Source: Nocardiopsis sp. FR4
GTDB lineage: Bacteria > Actinomycetota > Actinomycetes > Streptosporangiales > Streptosporangiaceae
Length of the DNA: 64,000 nt
Assembly (NCBI RefSeq): GCF_009830945.1
Contig: NZ_VWVV01000005.1
Coordinates: 1-64,000, forward strand
Direction of reading: 5' to 3'
In this document: piece after piece, positions 1 to 8,624 of the stretch
Layout: each line of letters starts with the position of its first letter
How positions within the stretch are numbered: position 1 is the stretch's first letter
Notes under the pieces: generated by a model
Told to the model about the DNA's origin: nothing
Database searches by the model: none
The model's input: only the letters and a program-made list of their open reading frames with translations
Made by a program: the position numbers and the translations under genes

Positions 1-1
1 G

Positions 2-943
2 CCCGGCGACCAGTGGTCGGACGTCGACCAGGACGCGTACGCGATGTGGCAGAGGAAGCTGGGCTTCACCGGCGCGGACGCCGACGGCTGGCCCGGGCGC
101 ACGACCTGGGACCGGCTCCGCGTCCCCGCCGAGGGCGGCGTCTCGGCCGGCGCGACCAGCTACGAGCCCTTCCCCGGAGCCGACTGGTTCCGGTCCAACC
201 CGGACAGCCCGATCGTGACGGCGATGGGCGTACGCCTGGTCGCCGAGGGATGCAGCGCCTACCTGTCGGGGCCGGGTCCGCGGTGGAGCGAGGCGGACCG
301 GCAGTCGTACGCGAACTGGCAGCGCAAGCTGGGGTTCGGCGGCGCGGACGCCGACGGCTGGCCCGGCAAGACCTCCTGGGACCGGCTGAAGGTCCCGCGC
401 CAGGGCTCCGGCCCCTACGAGCAGGGAGGCGCCTCCGGCGGTACCTACGAGACCTTCCCCGGTGCCGACTGGTTCAAGACGAGCCCCAACAGCTCGATCG
501 TCACCGAGATGGGCCGCCGCCTCATCACGGAGGGCTGCGGCAGGTACACCTCCGGCGCCGGACCCCAGTGGACGGAAGCGGACCGCGCCTCCTACGCCGC
601 CTGGCAGGAGAAGCTCGGCTTCACCGGGGCGGACGCCGACGGCTGGCCGGGCCAGTCCTCCTGGGACCAGCTCAGGGTGCCGAGGTACTCGGCCGAGTAC
701 GAGCCGTACCCGGGGCTGGCCTGGTTCCAGAACAACCCCGACAGCCCGATCGTGACCAACATGGGCCGACGCCTGGTGGCCGAGGGCTGCGGGCTGTACC
801 AGGTGGGGCCGGGCCCGCAGTGGTCAAATGTGGACCAGCGGTCCTACGCCAAGTGGCAGGAGAAGCTGGGCTACTCCGGCTCGGACGCCGACGGCTGGCC
901 CGGCAAGACCTCCTGGGACCGGCTCCGCGTTCCCAAGAGCTAG
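2..943 (+). CDS. Peptidoglycan-binding repeat protein, C-terminal part (cut by window edge)
   Basis: The open frame runs in from the left edge, so the N-terminus and true start are outside the window; an internal Met codon at 44 is not the start. What remains is about four copies of a roughly 75-residue module. Each has a YEPFPGADWF-like opening, a SPIVT-MGRRLVAEGC middle, and a WQRKLG-(F/Y)-G-ADADGWPGKTSWDRLKVP end. This module is the C-terminal peptidoglycan-binding repeat found on secreted actinomycete wall-lytic enzymes. The missing upstream part could be a catalytic domain or more repeats. A strong hairpin follows the stop codon. Confidence 0.8.
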   Translation, partial: PGDQWSDVDQDAYAMWQRKLGFTGADADGWPGRTTWDRLRVPAEGGVSAGATSYEPFPGADWFRSNPDSPIVTAMGVRLVAEGCSAYLSGPGPRWSEADRQSYANWQRKLGFGGADADGWPGKTSWDRLKVPRQGSGPYEQGGASGGTYETFPGADWFKTSPNSSIVTEMGRRLITEGCGRYTSGAGPQWTEADRASYAAWQEKLGFTGADADGWPGQSSWDQLRVPRYSAEYEPYPGLAWFQNNPDSPIVTNMGRRLVAEGCGLYQVGPGPQWSNVDQRSYAKWQEKLGYSGSDADGWPGKTSWDRLRVPKS

Positions 944-964
944 GCCGGGGCGGCACAGGACGCT

Positions 965-1005
965 GTGACGGTCACACACGGCGAGCTGCCGCGTGTGACC
1001 GTCAC
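965..1005. terminator. 13-bp inverted repeat after the repeat protein
   Basis: GTGACGGTCACAC at 965-977 pairs perfectly with 993-1005 around a 15-nt loop, 22 nt past the stop at 943. No T-run follows, which is common for GC-rich actinomycete terminators. Each arm also contains a near-palindrome (GTGAC-N-GTCAC), so a protein-binding role is possible. Confidence 0.6.
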
Positions 1006-1197
1006 GGGTCTCGACACCTGGTCCTTGGCGGGTTCATCCCCTGCGCCTGGTTCTTCGACAGGACCGGCTGATGGGGAGACACGGGTGGGGTATGAAGGAC
1101 CCAGTTGGCCCAGTCTGGATTCGCGGGTGAAACGTCCGTTTCTCAAGAAGTTGGAAAAATGACTGCTTGCCGCTGGTAAGTTCCCAGGTCAGTGACT

Positions 1198-1284
1198 GTG
1201 CTCCCCGCGCACGCGGGATGGTCCCGGTGGGGATGGCGGACCTGGCCAACAAGATGTGCTCCCCGCGTACGCGGGGATGGTCTC
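1198..1284 (+). CRISPR. Two-repeat remnant of a type I-E CRISPR array
   Basis: Two near-copies of the actinobacterial type I-E repeat are seen: 1198-1225 (28 nt, one G missing from the run in the right half) and 1256-1284 (29 nt). Both start GTGCTCCCCGCG and carry the short CGCG/CGCGGG dyad. They flank one spacer of about 30 nt (1226-1255). The A-rich flank 1130-1197 ending in GTAAGTTCCCAGGTCAG looks like a leader. No further repeat and no cas gene lies in the window. The rest of the 528-base gap 944-1471 shows no convincing gene. Confidence 0.75.
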
Positions 1285-1471
1285 AGCGCAGCGGTTGTTG
1301 AGGTCTGGTTGGTTTATGGTGAGTCCACTGTGGTTCAGCGGCCGGAAATTGCGCCTGACGAATTCATGAGGGATGGGCGAGGCCTGAGCTGGACCCCCAT
1401 CCCGCAAGGAAAGCCGAGTGCCCGGGCGCTGGCGTAAGGAAGCAGCGGCCGGGCACCTGCGTTTGCTGGGG

Positions 1472-1726
1472 CTACTGGGAGAGGGCCGTTCTCAGGAAGC
1501 CGCTCCACTCGGTGGCGGGGAAGGGGAGGTGTCCGGCGTCGGGGTGCTTGGAGTCGCGGATGGCCGCGCCGTTGTCGCTGCTGGTGAGGAGGCGAGCCAC
1601 CTCTATGCAGTTCTGGCCCCGGCCACTGTAGCTGCTCTTCCGGAATCTCGCGGGGAATTGAGCAACTTCGACGCAGTCTTCACCGGTGCCGCTGTAACTG
1701 CTCTTCTTGAAGCTGAGAACGGTCAT
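1472..1726 (-). CDS. DUF397 domain protein
   Basis: 84 residues if started at the ATG at 1726, which overlaps the stop of the upstream regulator (ATGA, 1723-1726) and implies translational coupling. The protein holds two DUF397-type segments, FKKSSYSGTGEDCVEVA and FRKSSYSGRGQNCIEVA, then the RDSKHPDAGHLPF-WSGFL ending typical of the family. DUF397 proteins sit beside XRE-DUF5753 regulators in actinomycetes. In the WhiJ/AbaA-type modules of Streptomyces they are thought to act with or against that regulator. Biochemical function is unknown. Codon use is lower in GC than neighbouring genes. Confidence 0.88.
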   Translation of the reverse strand: MTVLSFKKSSYSGTGEDCVEVAQFPARFRKSSYSGRGQNCIEVARLLTSSDNGAAIRDSKHPDAGHLPFPATEWSGFLRTALSQ

Positions 1727-2583
1727 GTAGTGCCCTTCAGCGATGCGATCACGTCTCTGATGAAGCTCACGCTCTGAGCTGCGGTGAGTGCGGCATTGTG
1801 GGCCTCGCGCCACAAGGTCTCATAGCGACGTATCTCTCCATCCTCTTCTGAGAAGATTTTACAGGTTGGTGTCTCCATGTAGCCAATGGTGGGGTCCGTT
1901 GGTTCTGGGAAATCCAGGATCTGGAAGCTTCCAAGGTTTGCTGCATGCATCCCTGAAGAGAAGGGCAAGACGTGGATGGACATCTTTGGGCGCTTCGCCA
2001 TGTCTATGAGATGGTCCAGCTGCTCTCTCATGACCTCCTCTCCTCCTGCGGACCGGCGCAGTGCGGCTTCGTCGATGATCGCTACGTACTCCGGCGGGTG
2101 GAGACGTTCGAGGATCTCCTGCCGTTTCATGCGGCCATCGACATGGCGTTGGATCTGCTCCTCTTGGACCATGCTGGTGCCCGTGAAGACGGCTCGTGTG
2201 TAGGCGGTGGTTTGGAGAAGGCCAGGGATCACCTGAGTCTGATAGGTCCGAATGCATGAGGCCTCAACCTCGAAGGATGGCAAGCCATCGGCGCTGAAGA
2301 CATCCTTGTACTTGGACCACCAGCCTCGCTCTCCCGCGTCCTTGGCCAGCTGGTGAAGGCTCTTCCAGGACGCTTCATCCATGTTGTACAGCCTGGCCAA
2401 TGCGTCCAGGTGAGCTGTCTGGATGCGTTTGCCTTCGGGGCCCTCAAGTCTCCCGATGGTGCTTCTGGGGACGCCTGACTCCTTTGATGCTGTATCTAGC
2501 GTATGTCCGGATTCTTCGCGGAATTCACGAAGTATGCGCGCAAGGCGTCGTCGGCGGATTGTGGGGCTGAAGCTGGGTTTCAT
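1723..2583 (-). CDS. XRE-family regulator with DUF5753 domain (WhiJ-like)
   Basis: 286 residues. An N-terminal Cro/C1 helix-turn-helix (about residues 12-68, with TASKESGVPRSTIGRLEG as the recognition part) is followed by a long DUF5753 domain, with the hallmark YQTQVIPGLLQT-YTRAV near residues 113-135 and the C-terminal MHVLPF-type core. This is the architecture of WhiJ paralogues, which repress developmental or antibiotic functions in Streptomyces. It is coupled to the DUF397 gene, and an anti-sigma-like ATPase gene lies divergently at 2807. No Shine-Dalgarno precedes the ATG at 2583; a -10-like TAGACT just upstream suggests a leaderless mRNA. Base composition is visibly lower in GC than the window average, hinting at separate ancestry. 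Confidence 0.9.
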   Translation of the reverse strand: MKPSFSPTIRRRRLARILREFREESGHTLDTASKESGVPRSTIGRLEGPEGKRIQTAHLDALARLYNMDEASWKSLHQLAKDAGERGWWSKYKDVFSADGLPSFEVEASCIRTYQTQVIPGLLQTTAYTRAVFTGTSMVQEEQIQRHVDGRMKRQEILERLHPPEYVAIIDEAALRRSAGGEEVMREQLDHLIDMAKRPKMSIHVLPFSSGMHAANLGSFQILDFPEPTDPTIGYMETPTCKIFSEEDGEIRRYETLWREAHNAALTAAQSVSFIRDVIASLKGTT

Positions 2584-2589
2584 GGGGCA

Positions 2590-2644
2590 AGTCTAGCAAA
2601 AACTCTGGGATTCTAAGGAAGCGCTTGACTTTTGGGATTCTAAG
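2590..2644. promoter_or_regulatory. Divergent control region with a 12-bp direct repeat
   Basis: TGGGATTCTAAG occurs at 2606-2617 and again, exactly, at 2633-2644 (27 bp start to start). On the minus strand a -10-like TAGACT (2590-2595) ends 6 nt before the regulator ATG at 2583. The paired repeats are a plausible operator for the XRE regulator, controlling itself and perhaps the ATPase gene to the right. Confidence 0.5.
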
Positions 2645-2806
2645 AATTCACCATGGAGGCGTGGCCAGTGATCGATTGATCACGGAAGGTTCATGCCGGT
2701 CAGGCTACGTCGTGCCCGTTCCGCGCATCACGTCAACCGTGAACCTCTCCCAACGGGACCACGTCACCCCTGTTCTCGTCCTGCTCATGCAAGGAGTGTG
2801 TCCGTC

Positions 2807-3361
2807 ATGCCCGCAACCGCCGCTGTCCCGCTGTCCGCGTTGGGTGAGGCCACGATGCCGCTGTCCAGCTTCGTCCGGCCGGTGCACCGCCACTACTTCA
2901 CCCGCTGTGCCGAGCGTCCGAACTACCGGCTGCGCCGTTACGACTTCGCCGGAACCCTGGCCGTCATGCCGCTGGTCCGGGCGTTCCTGGACACCTGCGC
3001 GGCCACCCAGTCCGCCGACTACCGCTACCTGTTCACCCTGCTGGGCAGCGAGCTGGCGAACAACGCCCTCCGCCACTCGCTGTCGGGCCAGCCAGGGGGC
3101 ACCTACACCCTGCTGGTGCACCGCCACCGCACCGGGCTGCACCTGACCTGCCGCGACTGGGGCGGCCTGCGCGAGAGGGACGGCCGCCTCAAGCCCAGGG
3201 CGGACGGGCTCAACCTGGCCGCCGAGTCCGGGCGGGGTCTGGCGATGGTGGACGCCTTCGCCACCGAGTGGGGCGACAACGGCCAGGCGGAGTTCCGCAG
3301 CGTGTGGTTCTTCCTGTCCTGCGACCTGGCCGGAAGCCGCTGGAACACCACCGGCGACTGA
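2807..3361 (+). CDS. RsbW/SpoIIAB-like ATP-binding protein (anti-sigma kinase fold)
   Basis: 184 residues from ATG 2807, preceded by AAGGAG at 2791-2796; an in-frame GTG at 2798 is too close to that site. The GHKL ATPase motifs are present: N-box SELANNALRHS, a DWGG G1-like box, and ESGRGLAMVDAFA as the G2 box. There is no dimerisation domain or transmembrane segment. Such HATPase_c_2 proteins are abundant in actinomycetes and act as anti-sigma or partner-switch factors, or as partners of WhiJ-like regulators. Its place beside the XRE and DUF397 genes favours the latter. Confidence 0.85.
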   Translation: MPATAAVPLSALGEATMPLSSFVRPVHRHYFTRCAERPNYRLRRYDFAGTLAVMPLVRAFLDTCAATQSADYRYLFTLLGSELANNALRHSLSGQPGGTYTLLVHRHRTGLHLTCRDWGGLRERDGRLKPRADGLNLAAESGRGLAMVDAFATEWGDNGQAEFRSVWFFLSCDLAGSRWNTTGD

Positions 3362-3387
3362 TGCTCACGCGCTGACATGTCCGTGAC

Positions 3388-3848
3388 ATGAGACGGGCCC
3401 AGGAGGCGCTGCGACGCCTTCCGGGTCCTGAATCCCCAGAAACCAAACAGCTCATATGTAAGGAAAGAGGATCTGATGCCAAACCTATCCCCTTGCCCCG
3501 TCGCGCTGACGACGTTCGCCCCAATCACCCGCTGCTGCCCCGCCGCACCCCGCTCATCGGCTCCGTTTGCCCGGTGTGCGACCACCCCTCCTGCCGGGCC
3601 CGCCGCGCCCAGCGGCTGCCCCGCCTGGGCGGGCACCGCTCGGAGCTCGCCCGGGAACACGCCCAGGCCGCCGCGATCCAGGCCCGGCACCGCCACCTGA
3701 CCGTCTACTTCGGCGAGGCCACGCAGTCGTTCTGGATCGTCACCCGACCGGACTGGTCGAGGCCCCCGACGTCGACACCCTGCTGCTGAGGTTGTGGCCA
3801 CACGCAGACCTGCCCGCCGCCCGGCCCCGGAACCTCGTCGCGGCCTGA
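3388..3848 (+). pseudogene. Small Cys-containing conserved protein, frameshifted
   Basis: One frame encodes CPVCDHPSCRARR and later HLTVYFGEATQSFWIVT. The continuation TGLVEAPDVDTLLLRLW lies in another frame and stops at 3848. Adding one C to the run at 3743-3745 would join them as IVTPTGLVEAPDVD. The family looks like the short downstream proteins often seen in DUF397/XRE neighbourhoods, with a CxxC-x4-C knuckle. The start is uncertain: ATG 3476 has a good AAGGAAAGAGG site but is out of frame with the conserved part, ATG 3388 is in frame without one, so a second shift is possible. It may be intact in the organism if the sequence has errors. Confidence 0.55.
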
Positions 3849-3896
3849 CCGCGCGGGAGCGGATGCTCTCCGGGCGCACCCGGAGAGCGCCCGGCC

Positions 3897-4817
3897 CTAC
3901 TCCCGGCTGGCCTCGTACACGCACAGGTGGGTGTACGCCAGCGAGAACAGCGGGGTGGGCACGCCCAGCTCCCGGCCGCGGGCGACCAGGTCACCGATGA
4001 TGTGTTCGGCCTCCACCGGGTTGCCGTGGGTCAGGTCCCAGTACATCGAGGTCGTCGTCGAGGCCGTGGTGTTGGCGATGACGGCGTCGGCCCGCTCCCG
4101 GGTCGCCTGGTCCGGCGGGAAACCGGAGGCGGCGGCCACCGCGATGGCCTCCTCGAACACGGCGGCGGTGAACTCCTGGCCGCCGGGAGCGCTGTTGACC
4201 CGTCCGATGGGGCCGCGCATCAGGCACGTGCACGCCCCCAGGGTGGCCAGGAACACCCACTTGTTCCACAGCTCCTGGCGGATGTCCTCACTGGGCGTGG
4301 CGGTGTGGCCTCCGCTGTCCAGCGCGGCGTGGACGTCGGCCAGGGGCAGCACCGGCTGTTCGGTCAGCGGACCGTAGACGAGCTGGCCCAGCTTGCCCAC
4401 CTCGACGATCTCCCCCTGTTCGCCCAGCCGGGTCATCACCATGGCCACCCCGCCGTAGACCCGGTCGGCGCCGAACCGCTCGACCAGGGTGTCCACGTGC
4501 CGCATGCCGTTGAGGAAGGGCAGAACCACGGTCCGCGGCCCCACGGCGGAGGACAGGTCCTTGACCGCCGCCTCGAAGCCGTAGGACTTCACGGCCACGA
4601 TCACCAGGTCGTAGTCGGCCCGCAGCTGGTCGGCGGTCACGGCCGACACCGGCACCGTTTCGGTCCGTCCCTCCACGTCCCGCAGTACCAGCCCGCGCTC
4701 GCGCAGCAGCTCGGCCCGCGCGGGGCGGACCAGGAAGTCGACGTTCCGTCCCGCCCGGGCCAGGTGCGCTCCGAAGTAGCCGCCGACGGCCCCGGCTCCC
4801 ACGATGAGGATTCTCAT
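3897..4817 (-). CDS. panE: 2-dehydropantoate 2-reductase
   Basis: 306 residues from ATG 4817, with GGGAGAG about 7 nt upstream. Reduces ketopantoate to pantoate with NADPH in pantothenate/CoA synthesis. The N-terminal Rossmann motif MRILIVGAGAVGGYFG is clear. The central VIVAVKSYGFEAA segment and the C-terminal helical domain with ELWNKWVFLATLGACT (holding the catalytic Lys) match the ApbA/PanE family. Length is typical. It is transcribed away from the acyl-CoA ligase gene at 4957. Some ApbA/PanE members act on other 2-oxo acids, so substrate is inferred from family only. Confidence 0.85.
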   Translation of the reverse strand: MRILIVGAGAVGGYFGAHLARAGRNVDFLVRPARAELLRERGLVLRDVEGRTETVPVSAVTADQLRADYDLVIVAVKSYGFEAAVKDLSSAVGPRTVVLPFLNGMRHVDTLVERFGADRVYGGVAMVMTRLGEQGEIVEVGKLGQLVYGPLTEQPVLPLADVHAALDSGGHTATPSEDIRQELWNKWVFLATLGACTCLMRGPIGRVNSAPGGQEFTAAVFEEAIAVAAASGFPPDQATRERADAVIANTTASTTTSMYWDLTHGNPVEAEHIIGDLVARGRELGVPTPLFSLAYTHLCVYEASRE

Positions 4818-4956
4818 GACTCTCCCGACCCGTAGTGCGTGAACACCGGACAAAGTAGGGCCACCGGATGACCGCCCGCAAGACCGGGGCGTTGCCAACG
4901 GGACCGCCCCGCAACAGGATGGGTGCCGGTAGCGGCGGACGGGAAGCAGGGAGAGC

Positions 4957-6486
4957 ATGACCGGTTCGATCACATCCAGCACCGTCGACGGAGTCCTGCG
5001 GCGCAGCGCGGCGCGCACTCCCGGCCGTACCGCCCTGGTCTTCGGCGACCGCGGTTGGACCTACGCCGACCTGGACGCCGCCGTCACCCGGGCCGCCGCA
5101 CGCCTGCTCGGCCTGGGGGCCGCTCCGGGAGACCGGGTGGCCGCCTACGGCCGCAACTCCGACGCCTACCTCATCGGCTTCCTGGCCTGCGCCCGCGCCG
5201 GCCTGGTGCACGTTCCCGTCAACTACGCCCTGCGCGGTGAGGAGCTGTCCTACCTGCTGGAGCAGTCCGGCAGCACACTGGTGCTGACCGACCCGGACCT
5301 GCGCCCGGCGGTGGACGCCCTGCGCGCAGAGGTCGGGGTGGAACAGGTCCTGGAACTGCGCGAGGGCCCCGGATCCCTGCTGGCCGACAGCCGCGAGGGG
5401 CCCGTGCCGGTGCTGGACGTCGCGGTGGCCGACACCGATCTGGTGCAGCTGCTGTACACCTCCGGAACCACATCCCGGCCCAAGGGCGCGATGATGACCC
5501 ACCGCTCGCTCGTGCACGAGTACCTGTCCTGCGTGGTGGGCCTGGACCTGGCCGCCGACGACGAGCCGCTGCACGCCATGCCCCTGTACCACAGCGCGCA
5601 GATGCACGTCTTCCTCATGCCGTGGCTGGCGGTGGGCGCCCGCAACACCCTCGTGGAGGCGCCCGACCCCGCCGACCTGCTGGCCCGGATCGAGGGCGGA
5701 CGGCACGGCGCCTTCTTCGCCGCGCCCACGCTGTGGGTGGCCATGACCCAGCACCCCGACTTCGCCCGGCGCGACCTGGGCAGCCTGCGCAAGGCCTACT
5801 ACGGCGCCTCCGTCATGCCCGGACCCGTGCTGGAGCGGCTGGGCTCGGCCCTGCCCGACCTGGGCCTGTACAACTGCTTCGGGCAGAGCGAGATCGGTCC
5901 GCTGGCGACCGTGCTGCGCCCGGAGGAACACGCCGGGCGCCCGCGGTCGGCGGGCCGGGCCGCGCTGTTCGTGGAACTGCGGGTGGTCGACGAACAGGGG
6001 CAGGAGGTCGGCCCCGGCGGGCTGGGGGAGGTGGTCTACCGGTCGCCGCAGCTGTGCCAGGGTTACTGGGACAAGCCCGAGGAGACCGAGGAGGCCTTCC
6101 GGGGCGGTTGGTTCCACTCCGGGGACCTGGTGCGGATCGACGATGAGGGCTACATCGAGGTGGTCGACCGGATCAAGGACGCCATCAACACCGGGGGCGT
6201 GCTCGTGGCCTCCCGGGAGGTGGAGGACGTCCTGTACACCCATCCCGGGGTGGCCGAGGCGGCCGTGGTCGGGGTGCCCGACGAGCGGTGGATCGAGGCG
6301 GTGGCCGCCTTCGTGGTGCCCAGTGAGGAGGCCGATCCCGAGACCCTGCCGGATGACCTGCTCAAGCACGTGCGCGAACGCCTGGCGCCCTTCAAGGCGC
6401 CCAAGGAGGTACGGGTGGTCGCCGACCTGCCGCGCAACGCCTCGGGCAAGATCCTCAAGCGCGAACTGCGCGACCGCGCCTCCTGA
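4957..6486 (+). CDS. AMP-forming acyl-CoA synthetase (fatty-acid CoA ligase)
   Basis: 509 residues, ATG 4957 preceded by GGGAGAG. Belongs to the ANL adenylating superfamily: P-loop YTSGTTSRPKGAMMTHRS (about residues 166-183), the mid motif YNCFGQSEIGP, GWFHSGDLVRIDDEGY with the AMP-ribose Asp, DRIKDAINTGG, and the C-terminal catalytic Lys in PRNASGKILKREL. It activates a carboxylic acid to acyl-AMP, then acyl-CoA. Single-domain size and sequence style resemble FadD13-like medium/long-chain or aromatic acid ligases. The substrate cannot be read from sequence, and no other lipid gene adjoins it. Confidence 0.87.
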   Translation: MTGSITSSTVDGVLRRSAARTPGRTALVFGDRGWTYADLDAAVTRAAARLLGLGAAPGDRVAAYGRNSDAYLIGFLACARAGLVHVPVNYALRGEELSYLLEQSGSTLVLTDPDLRPAVDALRAEVGVEQVLELREGPGSLLADSREGPVPVLDVAVADTDLVQLLYTSGTTSRPKGAMMTHRSLVHEYLSCVVGLDLAADDEPLHAMPLYHSAQMHVFLMPWLAVGARNTLVEAPDPADLLARIEGGRHGAFFAAPTLWVAMTQHPDFARRDLGSLRKAYYGASVMPGPVLERLGSALPDLGLYNCFGQSEIGPLATVLRPEEHAGRPRSAGRAALFVELRVVDEQGQEVGPGGLGEVVYRSPQLCQGYWDKPEETEEAFRGGWFHSGDLVRIDDEGYIEVVDRIKDAINTGGVLVASREVEDVLYTHPGVAEAAVVGVPDERWIEAVAAFVVPSEEADPETLPDDLLKHVRERLAPFKAPKEVRVVADLPRNASGKILKRELRDRAS

Positions 6487-6540
6487 ACCGGCCCTGTGGA
6501 AGCCCGTCCCGGCCGTGTCTACGCGCCCGTCCGCGGGGTG

Positions 6541-7713
6541 CTACCGGGCGGTGAAGGACGCCGCCAGCAGCACCGCCGCGGAGAACAGCAGTGCCCCCGG
6601 GGCGCCGACGGCACCGGCCACGCCCGAGGCCGCCGCCGGGATGGCCACCTGGCCGAACCGGTTGCCCCAGATGCGCAGGGCCAGCGCGGCGCCGCGCGCC
6701 TCGCTCGGCGCCGCGGTCACCACCTCCGCCATGGTCAGGGGCTGGCCCAGGCCGAGCAGGAACCCTCCCGCGGTCAGCACCACCGCGAGCGCCACCGGGC
6801 CGCTCCAGGGCAGGGCCACCAGGGCCAGTGACAGTCCCGCCACCGCGGTGCTCGCCACGGTGAGCCTGCGGCGCGACCAGCGCCTGAGCAGCTGGGGCAG
6901 GACCAGGCGCGAGAGCAGGGAGCTGCCCGCGCGCAGGCTCAGCAGTACCCCGACGAGCATGGGTGAGATGCCGCGGTTCTCCGCGATCAGCGGCAGGTAC
7001 GCGGTGAGGATGTCCACGGCCGACAACAGGGCGAGACTGGTCAGCAGCGCCGAGGGCATCCGGGGCCTGCGCAGCAGGTCCCAGGTCGGCACGGCGGGGG
7101 AGGAGCCGCGTCCGCCGGGCGCCGCGGAGCGCAGTCGCAGCAGCGGCAGGATCGGCAGCACCCCCAGCGCGCCGGTCAGGCAGGCGACCACCAGGGCCGT
7201 GGAGGTGGCCGTGACCAGCTGCGGACCGGAGGCGTGGGCGAGCATGGCACCGGAGACCAGCGGACCGGCGAGCTGGCCCAGGGAGGCGGCGGCGGTGAAC
7301 CACCCGAAGTCGCGGTCCAGGTTCTCGGGCGGGGAGAAGCGGGCGATCAGGCCCTGCCCGGCGACCATGCACAGCAGGTGGCCCACGCCGACCACCGTGC
7401 TGGCCAGCGCGATGGCGGCCAGGCCGGTGGAGCCCGCCAGGAACAGGCACCCCGCCGCGAGCACCGCCGCGCCCAGCCCCACGATCCAGGCAGTGCGCCC
7501 GGAGCGGTCGGTGGCCCGGCCCAGCGGCACGGCGATGAGCAGGGGAAGCAGCGCGTAGGCGGCGGTGATCAGGCCGACCGCGACGGCGTCCCCGCCCACC
7601 GCGATGGTCCGGTAGGAGATGAGCGGCCGGGCGATGTTGAGGCAGGTGTGGGTGAGGACCACACTCAGCAGGAGCGTGCCCAACCATGCCCGTCCCGACG
7701 ACCTGGCGCCCAT
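6541..7713 (-). CDS. Major facilitator superfamily transporter
   Basis: 390 residues, ATG 7713 behind GGAGGGGG. About twelve hydrophobic segments are seen, with an MFS motif-A-like stretch PLGRATDRSGRTAWIVG between the second and third helices. It resembles 12-TM drug/sugar exporters of actinomycetes. It is convergent with the acyl-CoA ligase gene and divergent from the methyltransferase at 7865, with no adjacent regulator. Substrate unknown. Confidence 0.85.
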   Translation of the reverse strand: MGARSSGRAWLGTLLLSVVLTHTCLNIARPLISYRTIAVGGDAVAVGLITAAYALLPLLIAVPLGRATDRSGRTAWIVGLGAAVLAAGCLFLAGSTGLAAIALASTVVGVGHLLCMVAGQGLIARFSPPENLDRDFGWFTAAASLGQLAGPLVSGAMLAHASGPQLVTATSTALVVACLTGALGVLPILPLLRLRSAAPGGRGSSPAVPTWDLLRRPRMPSALLTSLALLSAVDILTAYLPLIAENRGISPMLVGVLLSLRAGSSLLSRLVLPQLLRRWSRRRLTVASTAVAGLSLALVALPWSGPVALAVVLTAGGFLLGLGQPLTMAEVVTAAPSEARGAALALRIWGNRFGQVAIPAAASGVAGAVGAPGALLFSAAVLLAASFTAR

Positions 7714-7864
7714 GCCGACCCCCTCCGTTGACCGCCTACCCCGTGTCCGGCGGGCGACAGGGGATCATCCCATGACGGCGGTGGAGGCCCGTGTTCCGCC
7801 CCGTCCGTACGGGGCGGCCGGAAAACCAGAGGCGCGACGGCGGTCCCCGGGTTAGCGTCCCGCT

Positions 7865-8605
7865 ATGGGAACCAAGGAGAACCATTTCGGAGAGAGCGTC
7901 GCGGCCACCTACGACGCCTCCTCGGCGGACATGTTCGCGCCGGAGGCGGTGGAGCCGGCCGTGGACCTCCTGGCGGAGCTGGCGGGCACCGGCCGGGCCC
8001 TGGAAATGGGGGTGGGAACGGGGCGCATCGCGCTGCCGCTGGCCCGCAGGGGGGTCCCGGTGCACGGCATCGACCTGTCCGAGGCGATGGTCGGCCGCAT
8101 GCGCGCCAAACCGGGCGGCGACGCCGTCGGGGTGAGTATCGGCGACTTCGCCACGACCCGGGTGGAGGGCGCCTTCTCCGTCGTCTACCTGGTCTTCAAC
8201 ACCATCGGCAACCTGACCGCCCAGGACGAGCAGGTGGCCTGCTTCCAGAACGCCGCCGCCCACCTCGAACCGGGCGGGTGCTTCGTCATCGAGGTCGGCG
8301 TCCCCGAGCTGCGCAGGCTCCCCGAGGGACAGGAGGCCGTGCCCTTCCGCGTCGGCCCGAACGAGTGGGCCTACGACCTCTACGACGTCGCCACCCAGGC
8401 GATGAGCTCCAACTACGTCAGCGTGGTCGACGGGCGGGGAAGCCACCGGTCCATCCCCTTCCGGTACGTGTGGCCCGCCGAGCTCGACCTCATGGCCCGC
8501 ATCGCCGGGATGCGTCTGCGGCACCGGTGGGAGGGCTGGACCCGGGAGCCCTTCACCAGCGCCAGCCGCCAGCACGTCTCGGTCTGGGAGAAACCCGCCG
8601 ACTGA
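7865..8605 (+). CDS. Class I SAM-dependent methyltransferase
   Basis: 246 residues. The Rossmann SAM-binding motif ALEMGVGTGRIALPLARRG (near residues 45-63), the acidic GIDLSEAMV strand-2 end, and LEPGGCFVIEVG post-motif place it in the Methyltransf_25/11 group. The ATG at 7865 has no Shine-Dalgarno; a -10-like TAGCGT ends 7 nt upstream, suggesting leaderless expression. It stands alone between a divergent MFS gene and a convergent broken gene. The acceptor is unknown. Confidence 0.85.
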   Translation: MGTKENHFGESVAATYDASSADMFAPEAVEPAVDLLAELAGTGRALEMGVGTGRIALPLARRGVPVHGIDLSEAMVGRMRAKPGGDAVGVSIGDFATTRVEGAFSVVYLVFNTIGNLTAQDEQVACFQNAAAHLEPGGCFVIEVGVPELRRLPEGQEAVPFRVGPNEWAYDLYDVATQAMSSNYVSVVDGRGSHRSIPFRYVWPAELDLMARIAGMRLRHRWEGWTREPFTSASRQHVSVWEKPAD

Positions 8606-8624
8606 AGGTCCGGGGCGGGCGGGG

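Noticed and set aside
1285-1471. Further CRISPR repeats after the second copy
   Set aside because: No additional GTGCTCCCCGCG-type repeat or regular spacing is seen up to the DUF397 gene.
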